A stretch of DNA of 60,428 bases from Acidobacteriaceae bacterium (GCA_027307045.1 DAHUXR010000014.1:1-60428); one strand, 5' to 3'; shown: positions 26,318 through 34,924, numbered from the stretch's first letter. A program made the numbers and translations. Notes: generated from the letters alone by a model not told the origin.

Positions 26318-27706
26318 ATGATAAAACTCATCGAATTGGTGCGGCGCAACTGGCTCTTCTTCCTGCTGGTAACCATCGCCGGACTGGGCTTGCGATTCTT
26401 CTTTGTCTTCCGCTATCCGCACCTTGCCGGGGATACCTGGGTCTATGGCGATATCGCCAAAAACTGGCTGGATCACGGGATCTTCGGCCTCACCGACAAT
26501 GGCGCTGTCCGCCCCACATTGATCCGATTGCCCGGATATCCCGGGTTTCTGGCTGCGATGTTCGCCATTTTTGGCCGGGAACACTACACGGCGGTGATGA
26601 TTGCACAGGCGCTCATCGATACCAATACATGCCTGGTATTCGCCGCTTTAGCCCTGGAACTGATGAATGCCCGCGCGGCCAAAGCCGCGTATCTGCTGGC
26701 TGCGTTCTGCCCTTTCACCGCGTGTTATGTTGCCGCTCCGCTTTCTGAGACGCTGGCCATCTGCTGCGTGGCGCATGCGCTTTATTACGGCGTGCGCGGC
26801 TTGAAAGCACTGGAGCAGGACGCTCCTGCCGGCAAGCTGTGGGCGATCGCAGGCTTGTGGAACGCAGCAGGTATTTTTATGCGTCCTGATAACGGACTCA
26901 TTCTTCCGGCGCTGGGGCTGGCCCTGCTGGTGATCTTCTTTCGTAAGACAAACAAAAAGCAGGCGATCTTTGCCGGGATGCTGCTGGCAATCACCAGCCT
27001 TGGCCCGCTTGTGCCCTGGACGGTCCGCAACTGGCGTGTTTTTCACGTGTGGCAGCCGCTGGCTTCGCGCTACGCCAATGACCCTTCGGAATTTCTCCCG
27101 CGCGGCTTCAATCACTGGGTGAAGACCTGGATGGTGGATTACGTCTCCGTGGAAGAGGTGTACTGGAGCGTCTCCGGCGAGCCGATTGATCCGCAGCAGC
27201 TTCCTGAACGTGCCTTTGATACTCGTCCAGAGTATGAAAAGACATTGGCGGTCATCGCGCTTTACAACCAGCAGCTCTATGTCGACCCGCAAATGGATGC
27301 CGAGTTTGAAGAGATTGCACGACAGCGACAGGAACATAGCCACCTGCGTTATTTCGTCTGGCTGCCATTTCTGCGGACAGCGGACATGTGGTTGCGTCCG
27401 CGCACCGAACTTTTGGACGTGGAAACGCGCTGGTGGGAGTTCCGGAAGCATGAGAGGGAAAGCTGGTTCGCGATGTTTTGGGCGGGGCTAAATCTGTTTT
27501 ATCTGGCGGCGGCGTTGCGCGGATGGCTGGGTTCCCGGCTAGGTGTCGCGGGAGTTTTTGTGATCGGCTTTATCTTGCTGCGGTCTTTCTTTCTAAGCTC
27601 GCTGGAAAATCCAGAACCGCGTTACATGCTGGAATGCTTCCCGGCGGTGCTGGCGCTGGCTGGTGGTGCTTTCGCATTACCGAGAATGTGGCGGTCCGGT
27701 ACTTAA
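26318..27706 (+). CDS. ArnT/PMT-like membrane glycosyltransferase (GT-C fold)
   Basis: The 462-residue protein starts at ATG 26318 (MIKLIELVRRNW); the upstream frame runs back through the divergent gene and is not used. It has about ten hydrophobic segments. The first periplasmic loop carries LAGDTWVYGDIAKNWLDHGI, where the Asp residues fit the catalytic/metal loop of GT-C enzymes, followed by LPGYPGFLAAMFAIFG. It would use a polyprenyl-phosphate sugar donor on the outer face of the inner membrane. It is divergent from the polysaccharide synthase, which suggests a shared role in surface glycan assembly. Confidence 0.8.
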   Translation: MIKLIELVRRNWLFFLLVTIAGLGLRFFFVFRYPHLAGDTWVYGDIAKNWLDHGIFGLTDNGAVRPTLIRLPGYPGFLAAMFAIFGREHYTAVMIAQALIDTNTCLVFAALALELMNARAAKAAYLLAAFCPFTACYVAAPLSETLAICCVAHALYYGVRGLKALEQDAPAGKLWAIAGLWNAAGIFMRPDNGLILPALGLALLVIFFRKTNKKQAIFAGMLLAITSLGPLVPWTVRNWRVFHVWQPLASRYANDPSEFLPRGFNHWVKTWMVDYVSVEEVYWSVSGEPIDPQQLPERAFDTRPEYEKTLAVIALYNQQLYVDPQMDAEFEEIARQRQEHSHLRYFVWLPFLRTADMWLRPRTELLDVETRWWEFRKHERESWFAMFWAGLNLFYLAAALRGWLGSRLGVAGVFVIGFILLRSFFLSSLENPEPRYMLECFPAVLALAGGAFALPRMWRSGT

Positions 27707-27939
27707 TTGGGCGCTCACAGAGTTCCAGAAAGACTTAAAGATCAATAAGTTACGCCAAGTTTTGTGCGAACCACATCCTTCGATAATCGATTTCTTGTGA
27801 GCGGCATTCCAAAATTGGAATATTGCTCAAATTTATGTAACTCCACACACGAGACTAGGAACTCCATCACGCCTTACAAGCGATTTTAAGGCGTAAGCTC
27901 GATTGTTTTTCCCAAGCATGCCTCTATGCTGCAAACTGC

Positions 27940-29025
27940 ATGCTTTCCCGCACGAAATCGGTGTTCGCCGCAACGCTTTTGCTAAGCCTGTCGCTGTCGA
28001 TCCCTTCGTTCGCCGGGGATGCCGGAACAGATCGCGGCGATCTTCGTCCACCAACGCCCATTCGACAGCCTTTACCGACCTATAAGATCCAGGCTGGCAT
28101 TGACGGTGAAATTTATCCTGTCTTCGCCAATTACGCATCTTTGCAGCGCCAGGGCGACCGGACGTTTGGCGTTGTGTCCGTGACGCTTTCAAACACCTCG
28201 CAGGACCCAATGTCCCGCCGCATCAGCGTAAAGATCCCAGGCTGGAGCGACCAGGAAATTCAGACCGTCTCGGTAACCCCGGGCGTAACACGAACCGTAG
28301 TTTTTGCCCCTGCGTTTCTGCCTCGCCTGTACCAAAACCACGAAATCACGGCCGCCACGGCACAGGTCACCATTACCGATCCGGCTTCCAACAGCTCGTA
28401 TGAAACGACGGTTCCCGTAAGGCTCAGGTCAGCGGAAGATATGTTCTGGGGCAACGGCTTCAAATATGCCTCGTTCATCGCCTCCTGGGTAACACCGCAT
28501 GACCGGAATGTGGAAACTGTGCTTTCGCGGGCCAAGCATTTCACTGCCGACCACCGTCTGCCGGGATACGAAATCTGGAAAACCGCGGCGCAGCAGGAAC
28601 AGGAAACCTACCGTGAAGCTCGCGCTATCTTTAATGCGCTGCAGCATGGCGGCCTTTCCTACGTAAAGAGCTCGGCGACACTGGGCGACCATAAGGGCGT
28701 AAGCGAGCGGGTCCGCATGCCGCGGGTAAGCCTGGCGGAAAACAGCGCAAACTGCATTGACGCGGCGGTGATGTATGCCTCGCTTTTTGAAAATCTTGGC
28801 ATGGACGCCAGTATTGTGATCGTACCCGGTCATGCTTATGCCGGCGTCCGTGTCGCTGAAGGTTCGCCCAAGTTCCTTCTTATCGACGTTGCCCTTACAG
28901 GACGAAGCACTTTTGAAGCTGCCGTGGCTTCGGCCCAAAATGGAATGGCCACCCATGCTCCTTCTGCGGTGACAAAGGTCATGGTGGAAAAAGCCCGTTC
29001 TTCGGGCATTTATCCCATGCCTTAA
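27940..29025 (+). CDS. Secreted transglutaminase-like (papain-fold) protein
   Basis: The 361-residue protein has a signal peptide (FAATLLLSLSLSIPSFAG), a beta-sandwich-like middle (VSVTLSNTSQDPMSRRISVK) and a C-terminal transglutaminase-like domain. The triad is readable: Cys272 in SANCIDAAVMY, His298 in VPGHAYAGV and Asp316 in FLLIDVALTG. Such exported domains act as peptidases or cross-linkers on proteins or cell-wall peptides; which applies cannot be said. It follows the ArnT-like gene on the same strand after 233 bp. Confidence 0.75.
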   Translation: MLSRTKSVFAATLLLSLSLSIPSFAGDAGTDRGDLRPPTPIRQPLPTYKIQAGIDGEIYPVFANYASLQRQGDRTFGVVSVTLSNTSQDPMSRRISVKIPGWSDQEIQTVSVTPGVTRTVVFAPAFLPRLYQNHEITAATAQVTITDPASNSSYETTVPVRLRSAEDMFWGNGFKYASFIASWVTPHDRNVETVLSRAKHFTADHRLPGYEIWKTAAQQEQETYREARAIFNALQHGGLSYVKSSATLGDHKGVSERVRMPRVSLAENSANCIDAAVMYASLFENLGMDASIVIVPGHAYAGVRVAEGSPKFLLIDVALTGRSTFEAAVASAQNGMATHAPSAVTKVMVEKARSSGIYPMP

Positions 29026-29102
29026 GGGTTTGCAGCAACCCGGTACCCGGCTTTCATCATCCATTTCCTCCTATATGGCACTCCCGCAATGCGCAGAAGT
29101 AC

Positions 29103-29130
29103 TTGACATCCGCACAGACAAGCTTAAAAT
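29103..29130 (+). promoter_or_regulatory. Sigma-70-type promoter of the small zinc-ribbon gene
   Basis: A perfect TTGACA (29103-29108), a 16-bp spacer and TAAAAT (29125-29130) predict a start of transcription near 29137. This excludes the in-frame ATGs at or before 29075 as starts for the gene downstream. Confidence 0.7.
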
Positions 29131-29179
29131 ACCCGCTATTCGAGAACAGGCATCGGCAGAATTGCGCCTTGGTCCGAAT

Positions 29180-29386
29180 ATGAACCCAACGCAGAACCTA
29201 TCTATCTCGAGACGGCCTCCCGAACCAATACCTATGGAGAAACCCTGCAAGCATCCCCGCGTGCGTGTAGTTGCGCGCGAAGAAGACGCTGAATTTGTAG
29301 AATGCCAGGAGTGTGGCGACGTTTTTGAATCCAGCGAGTTCAAAGACATGGCCATTGAAGAGAACATCAGGCCGGAAGAGGCCTGA
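29180..29386 (+). CDS. Small zinc-ribbon-like protein
   Basis: The promoter at 29103-29130 limits the start to ATG 29180 (MNPTQNLSI, 68 residues) or ATG 29234 (MEKPCKHPRV, 50 residues). Neither has a clear ribosome-binding site, and the conserved-looking part begins at the second. Metal ligands are suggested by C-x-H (EKPCKHPRV) and C-x2-C (VECQECGDVFE), a minimal zinc-ribbon-like pair, followed by an acidic tail. Function unknown; such mini-ribbons often bind nucleic acid or partner proteins. A response-regulator gene follows about 150 bp downstream. Confidence 0.6.
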   Translation: MNPTQNLSISRRPPEPIPMEKPCKHPRVRVVAREEDAEFVECQECGDVFESSEFKDMAIEENIRPEEA

Positions 29387-29534
29387 GTTTTTCCCGAGCG
29401 CTGGCGGCTCAATGACTGTCGTATTGGTAGAGGCGATTTCCTGCCTTTTTCACGCCGCATTTTTACGCTCTTCGCAAGTCTGTTTTTAGAAAAGAAAGAT
29501 CAAGAAAAATGAAAGTCAGTTTCTGCGAACACTC

Positions 29535-29909
29535 ATGTCTATGCTTGCCCTCGTTATCGACGATTCAATGCTCATCCGGCACACGGTGTGCCGCTTTCTG
29601 GAATCTCGCGGATTCAAAGTTGAAGCCGCCGCCGATGGAATAGCCGCCCTGGAAACCCTGGAGTTGGTCCGTCCGGACCTGATCGTTACCGATCTGCAAA
29701 TGCCCCAGCTCAGCGGCTATCAACTGATTGACACACTCAAGGCCGACGAGCAAACCGCGAGCATTCCCATTCTGGTTCTGGCGGCAAAACCCTTGGCTGA
29801 AGCTCCCGTGGACACGCGGGTCCACGCCTTTATCTATAAAGACCTGAACGTCGAAGAGCAGATGGATCAAGCTCTGGAAAGTCTTTTTCCCCGGCCCGCC
29901 ACAAGTTGA
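29535..29909 (+). CDS. Stand-alone response regulator receiver protein, degenerate at the Thr/Ser switch
   Basis: The 124-residue protein consists of one CheY-like domain. The acidic pocket is Asp9-Asp10, the phospho-acceptor is Asp53 in LIVTDLQMP, and the conserved lysine is Lys102 in FIYKDLN. The conserved Thr/Ser after strand 4 is replaced by Ala83 (ILVLAAKP). Phosphorylation may be possible, but the usual switch through Thr/Ser and the following aromatic would be altered. No output domain or neighbouring histidine kinase is present, so it may act by protein-protein contact. The gene converges on tsaD, 4 bp apart. Confidence 0.83.
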   Translation: MSMLALVIDDSMLIRHTVCRFLESRGFKVEAAADGIAALETLELVRPDLIVTDLQMPQLSGYQLIDTLKADEQTASIPILVLAAKPLAEAPVDTRVHAFIYKDLNVEEQMDQALESLFPRPATS

Positions 29910-29913
29910 ATCG

Positions 29914-31050
29914 TTACCGCAATGCCAGCGACGCCTCGGCGGAAAAATCCGCTCCCGCAAAATCTTTTGCCCTGAGCTTGGGGAACGCCGCTGCCGCAAT
30001 CATGGCCGCGTTATCAGTTGAAAGTTTTCGCGAAGGAAAAAAAACCGCCAAGCCAGCCTCTGCCGCTTGCAATGCAAATGTTTCCCTCAATTCTCGATTT
30101 GCCGCAACTCCTCCCGTGACAAAGAGCGTGCGCGCGTCGCGTTCCTGAGCTGCCCGCAATGTTTTGCCGACTAAATCTTCCACTACGGCGCGCTGGAAAG
30201 ACGCCACCAGGTCCAGCGTTCGCTTGTCGCAGAGCGCCAACACGTCTGCGGCGCTGGGCTTGCCGGTCCCAGCCAGCGCCTGCTGGCGCGCCATGACCGA
30301 CTCGCGCATTCCTTCCAGTTCCACGTAGCGCAGCACCGCCGTCTTGATCCCGCTGAAGGAAAAATCGTACGGCGTCTGCTCGGCCTTCGGCGTCCCACGG
30401 TTGCCATGCTTGATCTGTGACGGAACAAACTTTACCGCCTTCGGATTGCCATGCAGAGCCAGCGCATCAATCACAGGTCCTCCGGGATAGCCGAGTCCCA
30501 GCAGCTTCGCCACTTTGTCATAGGCTTCGCCGGCGGCGTCATCGCGCGTGCGCCCGATGTTTTTATATGTCCAGCCGTGCTCGCGTTGTTGCGCCAGAAA
30601 CAAGTGCGTGTGCCCGCCGGAAACCACCAGCGCCAGCAGGGGAAAATCGATCTGGAAATTCCCTTTCTGTTTTTCTTCCAGCAGCACCGCGTGAATGTGT
30701 CCTTCAAGATGATTCACGGTGATCAGCGGTTTTTCCAGTGCAAATGCCAGCGCCTTGGCATAACTGATGCCCACCAGCAACGCTCCAGCCAGCCCCGGCC
30801 CCTGCGTTACGGCTATTGCGTCAATCGACTCATACGTCTTGCCGGCTTCCGCCAGCGCTTGCCGTACCACCGGAACAATGGCCCGCAAATGCTCGCGCGA
30901 CGCCAACTCCGGCACCACGCCGCCATACGGCTGGTGCGTGGCAATCTGCGACGATACAACGTTCGAAAGCAGATGCTCACCATCGCCCACAACCGCGGCC
31001 GCCGTCTCGTCGCACGAACTTTCAATCCCCAGAATGTAACTCTCAGACAT
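29914..31050 (-). CDS. tsaD: tRNA N6-adenosine threonylcarbamoyltransferase TsaD
   Basis: The start is ATG 31050 ([20 protein letters not shown]); the extension to 31095 runs into a tandem repeat. The 378-residue protein carries GIESSCDET, the metal-binding H-x3-H of NHLEGHIHA (His114 and His118), VSGGHTHL and the C-terminal [12 protein letters not shown]. Together with TsaB, TsaC and TsaE it makes t6A37 on ANN-decoding tRNAs in the cytoplasm. Length is slightly above the bacterial norm (about 340), with the extra residues in the region after [11 protein letters not shown]. It is divergent from the CCA-adding enzyme gene, so two tRNA maturation genes share one spacer. Confidence 0.95.
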   Translation of the reverse strand: MSESYILGIESSCDETAAAVVGDGEHLLSNVVSSQIATHQPYGGVVPELASREHLRAIVPVVRQALAEAGKTYESIDAIAVTQGPGLAGALLVGISYAKALAFALEKPLITVNHLEGHIHAVLLEEKQKGNFQIDFPLLALVVSGGHTHLFLAQQREHGWTYKNIGRTRDDAAGEAYDKVAKLLGLGYPGGPVIDALALHGNPKAVKFVPSQIKHGNRGTPKAEQTPYDFSFSGIKTAVLRYVELEGMRESVMARQQALAGTGKPSAADVLALCDKRTLDLVASFQRAVVEDLVGKTLRAAQERDARTLFVTGGVAANRELRETFALQAAEAGLAVFFPSRKLSTDNAAMIAAAAFPKLRAKDFAGADFSAEASLALR

Positions 31051-31065
31051 ATATCTAATATTATT

Positions 31066-31158
31066 GGATTTGCCGTTAAACGGACGGAGCAGCATCGGAT
31101 TTGCCGTTGAACGGACGGAGCAGCATCGGATTTGCCGTTGAACGGGGTGGAGCAGGCC
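31066..31158. repeat. 31-bp tandem repeat, three copies
   Basis: Units begin at 31066, 31097 and 31128 with GGATTTGCCGTTRAACGG, then ACGGAGCAGCATC; the third copy diverges after its first half. A GCAGGCCT/AGGCCTGC hairpin (near 31152-31169) and GGGGC-TTTA-GCCCC (near 31190-31203) follow. It occupies the tsaD/CCA divergent spacer. Confidence 0.8.
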
Positions 31159-31212
31159 TTCAGGCCTGCGTTAAGAAGCTTAAAAAATCGGGGCTTTAGC
31201 CCCTGAGGCCGA

Positions 31213-32571
31213 TTGAATCTCTCTTCTCCCAAAGCGATTGAAGCCACCCGCATCGCGCAATTTCTGCGCCAGCACGGATACTCCGCCTATCTCGTCGGCG
31301 GCTGCGTCCGCGACCTGCTTCTTGATCGCGAACCCGCCGACTATGACGTTGCCACTTCCGCTACGCCGCAGGAAGTCATCCGTATCTTCCCGCAGACTTT
31401 TGCCGTGGGCGCTCAGTTCGGCGTGGTGCTCGTCCCCGTGTTTCGAGACACTGACGCCGGCGAGCGCGCCAACTACGCCATTGAAGTCGCCACCTTCCGC
31501 AGTGACGGCGCTTATTCTGACGGCCGCCATCCTGACGAAGTTCAGTTCTCCCAGGACGCGCGCATGGACGTGCAGCGCCGCGACTTCACCATCAACGGCC
31601 TTCTGCTCGATCCCGATACCCGCGAAGTCCTCGACTACGTCGGCGGCCGTGAAGACCTGAAGCAGGGCATCATTCGCACTATCGGCCAGGCCCATCATCG
31701 ATTCGCGGAAGACAAACTGCGCATGCTTCGCGCCGTGCGCTTTGCCGCCCGCTTCGGCTACTCGATTGAAGCTCAGACCTTCGCGGCCGTCCGCGAACTC
31801 GCTCCGCAAATCCATCAGGTAAGCCATGAGCGCGTGCGCGACGAGATCCTGAAAATGCTGACTGAAGGCCACGCGCGCCGCGCCTTTGAGCTGCTGGACC
31901 AGACCAACCTGCTGCAGCAGGTGCTGCCTGAGATCAAAAAGATGCAGGGCGTTGCCCAGCCGCCGCAATATCACCCTGAAGGCGACGTATGGGTCCACAC
32001 GCTCATGCTGCTGGAAGGACTGCCCGCAGGTTGCTCCAAAACTCTGGCCCTGGGCGCCTTGCTGCATGACGTTGGCAAGCCGCCCACGTTTCGCGTCGCG
32101 CCAGACCGCATCCGTTTTGACGGCCATGCCGAAGTCGGTACCAAGATGGCTGCGGAAATCTGCCGCCGCTTCCGCCTCTCCAATGACGATACCGGCCAGG
32201 TGCTCTCGCTCGTCGCCAACCACATGCGCTTTGGCGACGTCATGCGCATGAAGGATTCCACGCTCAAGCGCTTCTTCCGCCTGCCCCGTTTTGACCAGCA
32301 TCTGGAACTGCATCGCCTGGATTGCCAGAGCAGCCATCGCGACCTGGGCCTGTATGAATTCGCGAAGGAGAAGTTCCACACGCTGCCTGCTGAACAAATC
32401 CGCCCCACGCCGCTCATCACCGGCGATGACCTGATCGCAGCCGGTTACAAACCCGGCCCGATCTTCAAGGAATTGCTGACGGCGGTGGAAGACGCGCAGT
32501 TGGATGGAAAGATCAGCACGAAAGAGGAAGCGATGGAGTTGGTGCGGGAACGAGCAAGAGAGCTCGCCTGA
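31213..32571 (+). CDS. cca: CCA tRNA nucleotidyltransferase / poly(A) polymerase family protein with HD domain
   Basis: The 452-residue protein starts at TTG 31213, with GAGG 4 nt upstream; no better start exists. The class II nucleotidyltransferase head has LVGGCVRDLLL and the catalytic aspartates Asp43/Asp45 in ADYDVATSA, then RRDFTINGL and the template-like segment RFAEDKLRMLRAVRFAARFG. A C-terminal HD phosphohydrolase domain follows (ALGALLHDVGKPP, then FDGHAEVG). It adds or repairs the 3' CCA end of tRNA. The tRNA genes in this window already encode CCA, so repair may dominate for them. PcnB-type poly(A) polymerase is the alternative reading. Confidence 0.88.
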   Translation: MNLSSPKAIEATRIAQFLRQHGYSAYLVGGCVRDLLLDREPADYDVATSATPQEVIRIFPQTFAVGAQFGVVLVPVFRDTDAGERANYAIEVATFRSDGAYSDGRHPDEVQFSQDARMDVQRRDFTINGLLLDPDTREVLDYVGGREDLKQGIIRTIGQAHHRFAEDKLRMLRAVRFAARFGYSIEAQTFAAVRELAPQIHQVSHERVRDEILKMLTEGHARRAFELLDQTNLLQQVLPEIKKMQGVAQPPQYHPEGDVWVHTLMLLEGLPAGCSKTLALGALLHDVGKPPTFRVAPDRIRFDGHAEVGTKMAAEICRRFRLSNDDTGQVLSLVANHMRFGDVMRMKDSTLKRFFRLPRFDQHLELHRLDCQSSHRDLGLYEFAKEKFHTLPAEQIRPTPLITGDDLIAAGYKPGPIFKELLTAVEDAQLDGKISTKEEAMELVRERARELA

Positions 32572-33585
32572 CCTACCCCTCCCCCCATCCCTCAACTATG
32601 ATTCCAAAGCACTTACACAATTTAACCCCGGCAATGCTCGTGTGGCACCGCCACCCTCGGCGGTGGGGCTGCTGATCTTTCCTTATTCTGATCAGTAATC
32701 CGTGTTTATCAGTGGTAAGGTTTTGCCTTTCCGATCTCGGCGATTCCGCGCGATGTCGGCGATTCCGGCGATAGGCGCGCTCTACGCGCCCACCCCACCC
32801 CGTCATTTTCCAGCTTTTGTTGCAAACAAAGGCATTTCCGCCAATCGACCCTCGCGTGACGCTTGGGTGGCCCTTGGGTGGCCCTTGCGTGACCCTTGGG
32901 TGACCCTTGGGTGACCCAATCCCAATCCCAATCCCAATCCCAAATCGGCAGAGGGTCGCAAGACTTCCCGGTTTGGCTGACTGCTGATTGCTGACTGCTG
33001 GTTGTCAAAGACCTTGCGCATCTCGGCGCTGCCACACTTTAGCGGATTCTCTCTATCGAATCAATAGCGAAAGAGGACAATGCCCTTATTCCCACGCAAT
33101 CCTTTTCACTTCTCCACGCTGTAGGTCTTAGGATGCCCCTCTACCCCTGTCATTTATCCCTTCATTTTTCGCTGTCATTTACACCTGTCATTCTGAGCGA
33201 CCACGAGGGCCCGCGAACACTGAGCTTGCGAAGGGGAGCGGGGACTGAGGGGGAGTCGAAGAACCCCGACAGCATATCCGCCCCCACGCCGCATCAGGGA
33301 ATTCTCTCGAGACTCTCACTTTGGGCCTAACCCATGCCCAGGTTTGCGTTGGCTAATTCTTAATGCGCTCCACTCCCTTTGCGCGTGAGATTCCACCTTC
33401 CGCGGGGCGAAAGCTCCTTCTACAAGTTCGGACGATGGCGTTGAAGGCTGCACAGAGCGAATCACTTTGGGTCAGTGTCGGCGTCTTTGCTTGTTAATGT
33501 TAGATAGGCTGCAAAGAGTCGGGAAATGTCCCAGCATGTCCTTTTAGGGGAAATCCACACGTCTAAATCTTTCTCCCCCAATGCG
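32572..33585. other. 1-kb non-coding stretch with repeats
   Basis: No gene is supported on either strand. Contents by eye: a CACCGCC/GGCGGTG hairpin near 32646-32665; two copies of TCGGCGATTCC near 32735-32770; the minisatellite at 32852-32941; repeated CTGACTGCTG near 32978-33001; three TGTCATT motifs near 33146-33192, the last running into TCTGAGCGACCACGAGG, a repeat-like text; then nothing recognisable from about 33330 to the brnA stop. Confidence 0.6.
32852..32941. repeat. Compound minisatellite: 11-bp then 6-bp tandem units
   Basis: Five 11-bp units from 32863 to 32917 (two TTGGGTGGCCC, one TTGCGTGACCC, two TTGGGTGACCC) follow a related degenerate unit at 32852-32862 and pass directly into four AATCCC units (32918-32941). 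It is non-coding. Confidence 0.85.
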
Positions 33586-33849
33586 CTAAGTTTTCTTGTG
33601 CGCGCTTTCCATGGCCTGGCGCAGGTAGCTGTTGATTCGCGTCTGATACCCTTTGCCCTGTCTTTTAACCCATGCAAGAACGTCAGCGTCAATGCGGATC
33701 GTTAGCGACTTCTTGATCGGCCGGTAGAACTTGCCGACGACAGCTTTACTCCAATCCGTCTTTTCTGGAATATCCGTAAAATCAATGTCTTCATCCTTCA
33801 TGCGTTTCAGCGCACGAATCTGCTTAGCCTGGTTTTTTGTGAGCTTCAT
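33586..33849 (-). CDS. brnA: BrnA-family antitoxin
   Basis: The 87-residue protein has an N-terminal toxin-neutralising region (LTKNQAKQIRALKRMKDEDI, then DFTDIPEKTDW) and a C-terminal ribbon-helix-helix DNA-binding domain (KKSLTIRIDADVLAWVKRQG, then YQTRINSYLRQAM). This matches BrnA, which binds and inhibits the ribonuclease BrnT and represses the operon. It overlaps the toxin gene by 26 bp, in the usual toxin-first order. A truncated paralogue lies at 34745-34924. Confidence 0.9.
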   Translation of the reverse strand: MKLTKNQAKQIRALKRMKDEDIDFTDIPEKTDWSKAVVGKFYRPIKKSLTIRIDADVLAWVKRQGKGYQTRINSYLRQAMESAHKKT

Positions 33850-34114
33850 AAGATTTTCTTTCCGCCGAACTCGCTTTTCGGGCTGAGATCAAGCGAATTA
33901 CCTCTTCCCCATCTTCGTCCCACCAGAGGTGGGGCACCAATACACTGAGGACACCGATGCTTCCAATGATCTGCCACCGCTCCTCGTCATCAACTACGCG
34001 ATCTGGATCGCTCAACACATAAGGATCTTCAAAGACCAGCGTGGCGGTCTCAAAATTGATCCCGTGTTTCGCAGGATTCTGGCGGTTTCTCGCCTCATCC
34101 CATTCGAAGCGCAT
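33824..34114 (-). CDS. brnT: BrnT-family toxin (RelE-like ribonuclease)
   Basis: The 96-residue protein matches BrnT: MRFEWDEARNRQNPAKHGIN, FETATLVFEDP, DDEERWQIIGSIG and the C-terminal IRLISARKASSAERKSYE. BrnT is a type II toxin that cleaves RNA and blocks translation until bound by BrnA. A short extra segment (LVPHLWWDEDGEEV) sits before the final strand. The promoter and repeated operator-like octamer lie immediately upstream at 34120-34147. Confidence 0.9.
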   Translation of the reverse strand: MRFEWDEARNRQNPAKHGINFETATLVFEDPYVLSDPDRVVDDEERWQIIGSIGVLSVLVPHLWWDEDGEEVIRLISARKASSAERKSYEAHKKPG

Positions 34115-34119
34115 CGTAC

Positions 34120-34147
34120 GTAGTTACCATATTGTAGTTACATTATA
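34120..34147 (-). promoter_or_regulatory. brnTA promoter -10 and direct-repeat operator candidate
   Basis: A perfect -10 (TATAAT on the minus strand, 34147-34142) lies about 28 bp upstream of the brnT ATG. Between them are two identical octamers, GTAGTTAC on the plus strand, at 34120-34127 and 34134-34141 (14-bp period). A ribbon-helix-helix antitoxin such as BrnA would be expected to bind such repeats. The -35 is poor. Confidence 0.6.
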
Positions 34148-34744
34148 CCGCATCGGAATTATCCACGATCGTGACGATTGTTCAATCCGCTTCTCCACAT
34201 CTGCCGGGTCGCCATCCTCTCAGCGCTTTTTGCGTAAAGATGGGATTCGACACAGTATCCTTTTCATGTTTCGACCCCACGAGAACAAGTGTCAGGGCCT
34301 GACTTGAGCGTTGAGCCCGAGATGACCCTGAGCTTGCCGAAGGGGAATCGAGGGCTGCGAAGTCAGGCCGTAAAATTTCGATAGAGAAGTATCACCTTGC
34401 GCCGCAGGCCCGCGCGCAGCTGCTCCCATCAAGCGCGGTTTTAGCTTGCTGGGACGAAAAGCAGCGGAGCGCGCACACAAGAATTCCTGCGTCGTAGCTA
34501 TGGTCCGGGAGAGACCCATCCTTCGAGCCTTTGGCTTTAGCGACAGGTGATGTTCGAGGATCTATCTCTCGCGTCTATCCAGCCCGAAAGGGCGGAATTA
34601 TTGAGCCCAGGCGCGTGAGCCCTGGGTAGGTGTATTCAACGTACTCACAAGCGCCGTAGGTGCGGCACAGCTACGCAGACCGGCTCTTTCATCTTTAGGA
34701 CCCAAACTTTCATCGCGGAACAAAGTTCAATGACTTGTTGGCCT
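34148..34744. other. Non-coding spacer with repeat-like text
   Basis: No gene is supported. Around 34315-34355 is ATGACCCTGAGCTTGCCGAA, a repeat-type sequence related to that near 33190. A palindromic cluster occupies 34579-34672 (listed separately). Confidence 0.5.
34579..34672. repeat. Interspersed palindromic repeat cluster
   Basis: Three short hairpins lie in a row: GCCC-GAAA-GGGC (about 34582-34593); AGCCCAGG with an inner CGCGTG and CCTGGG (about 34604-34626); and GCGCC-GTAG-GTGC (about 34651-34664). The order and wording resemble REP-like clusters frequent in acidobacterial spacers. The resemblance is from memory, not a search. Confidence 0.5.
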
Positions 34745-34924
34745 TCAAGTTTTTTTATTGGTACGTTTTCGGACAGTCACCAACTTCTTGTTCGGCCTAT
34801 AAAACTTTTCAACGACGGCGCCGCTCCAATCCGTCTTTTCCGGAATATCCGAAAGATCGACGTCTTCATCCTTCATGCGTTTCACCGCACGAATCTGCTT
34901 AGCCTGATTTTTTGTGAGCTTCAT
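34745..34924 (-). pseudogene. Truncated brnA-like antitoxin remnant
   Basis: The frame from ATG 34924 to TGA 34745 encodes 59 residues. The first 46 closely match the intact BrnA at 33586 (LTKNQAKQIRAVKRMKDEDV, then IPEKTDWSGAVVEKFYRPNKK). After that the ribbon-helix-helix part is lost: KSLTIRIDADV is replaced by KLVTVRKRTNKK and a stop. No brnT remnant is visible beside it. It keeps the toxin-binding half, so if expressed it could still neutralise BrnT without repressing. Confidence 0.8.

Noticed and set aside
31066..31158. Short regular repeat considered as a CRISPR remnant
   Set aside because: The units are contiguous with no spacers, and no cas gene is present.
31180..32595. 471-codon minus-strand open frame opposite the CCA-adding enzyme
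   Set aside because: It is the antisense shadow of a gene with clear motifs. Long antisense frames are expected in GC-rich codon usage, and its translation shows no family pattern.
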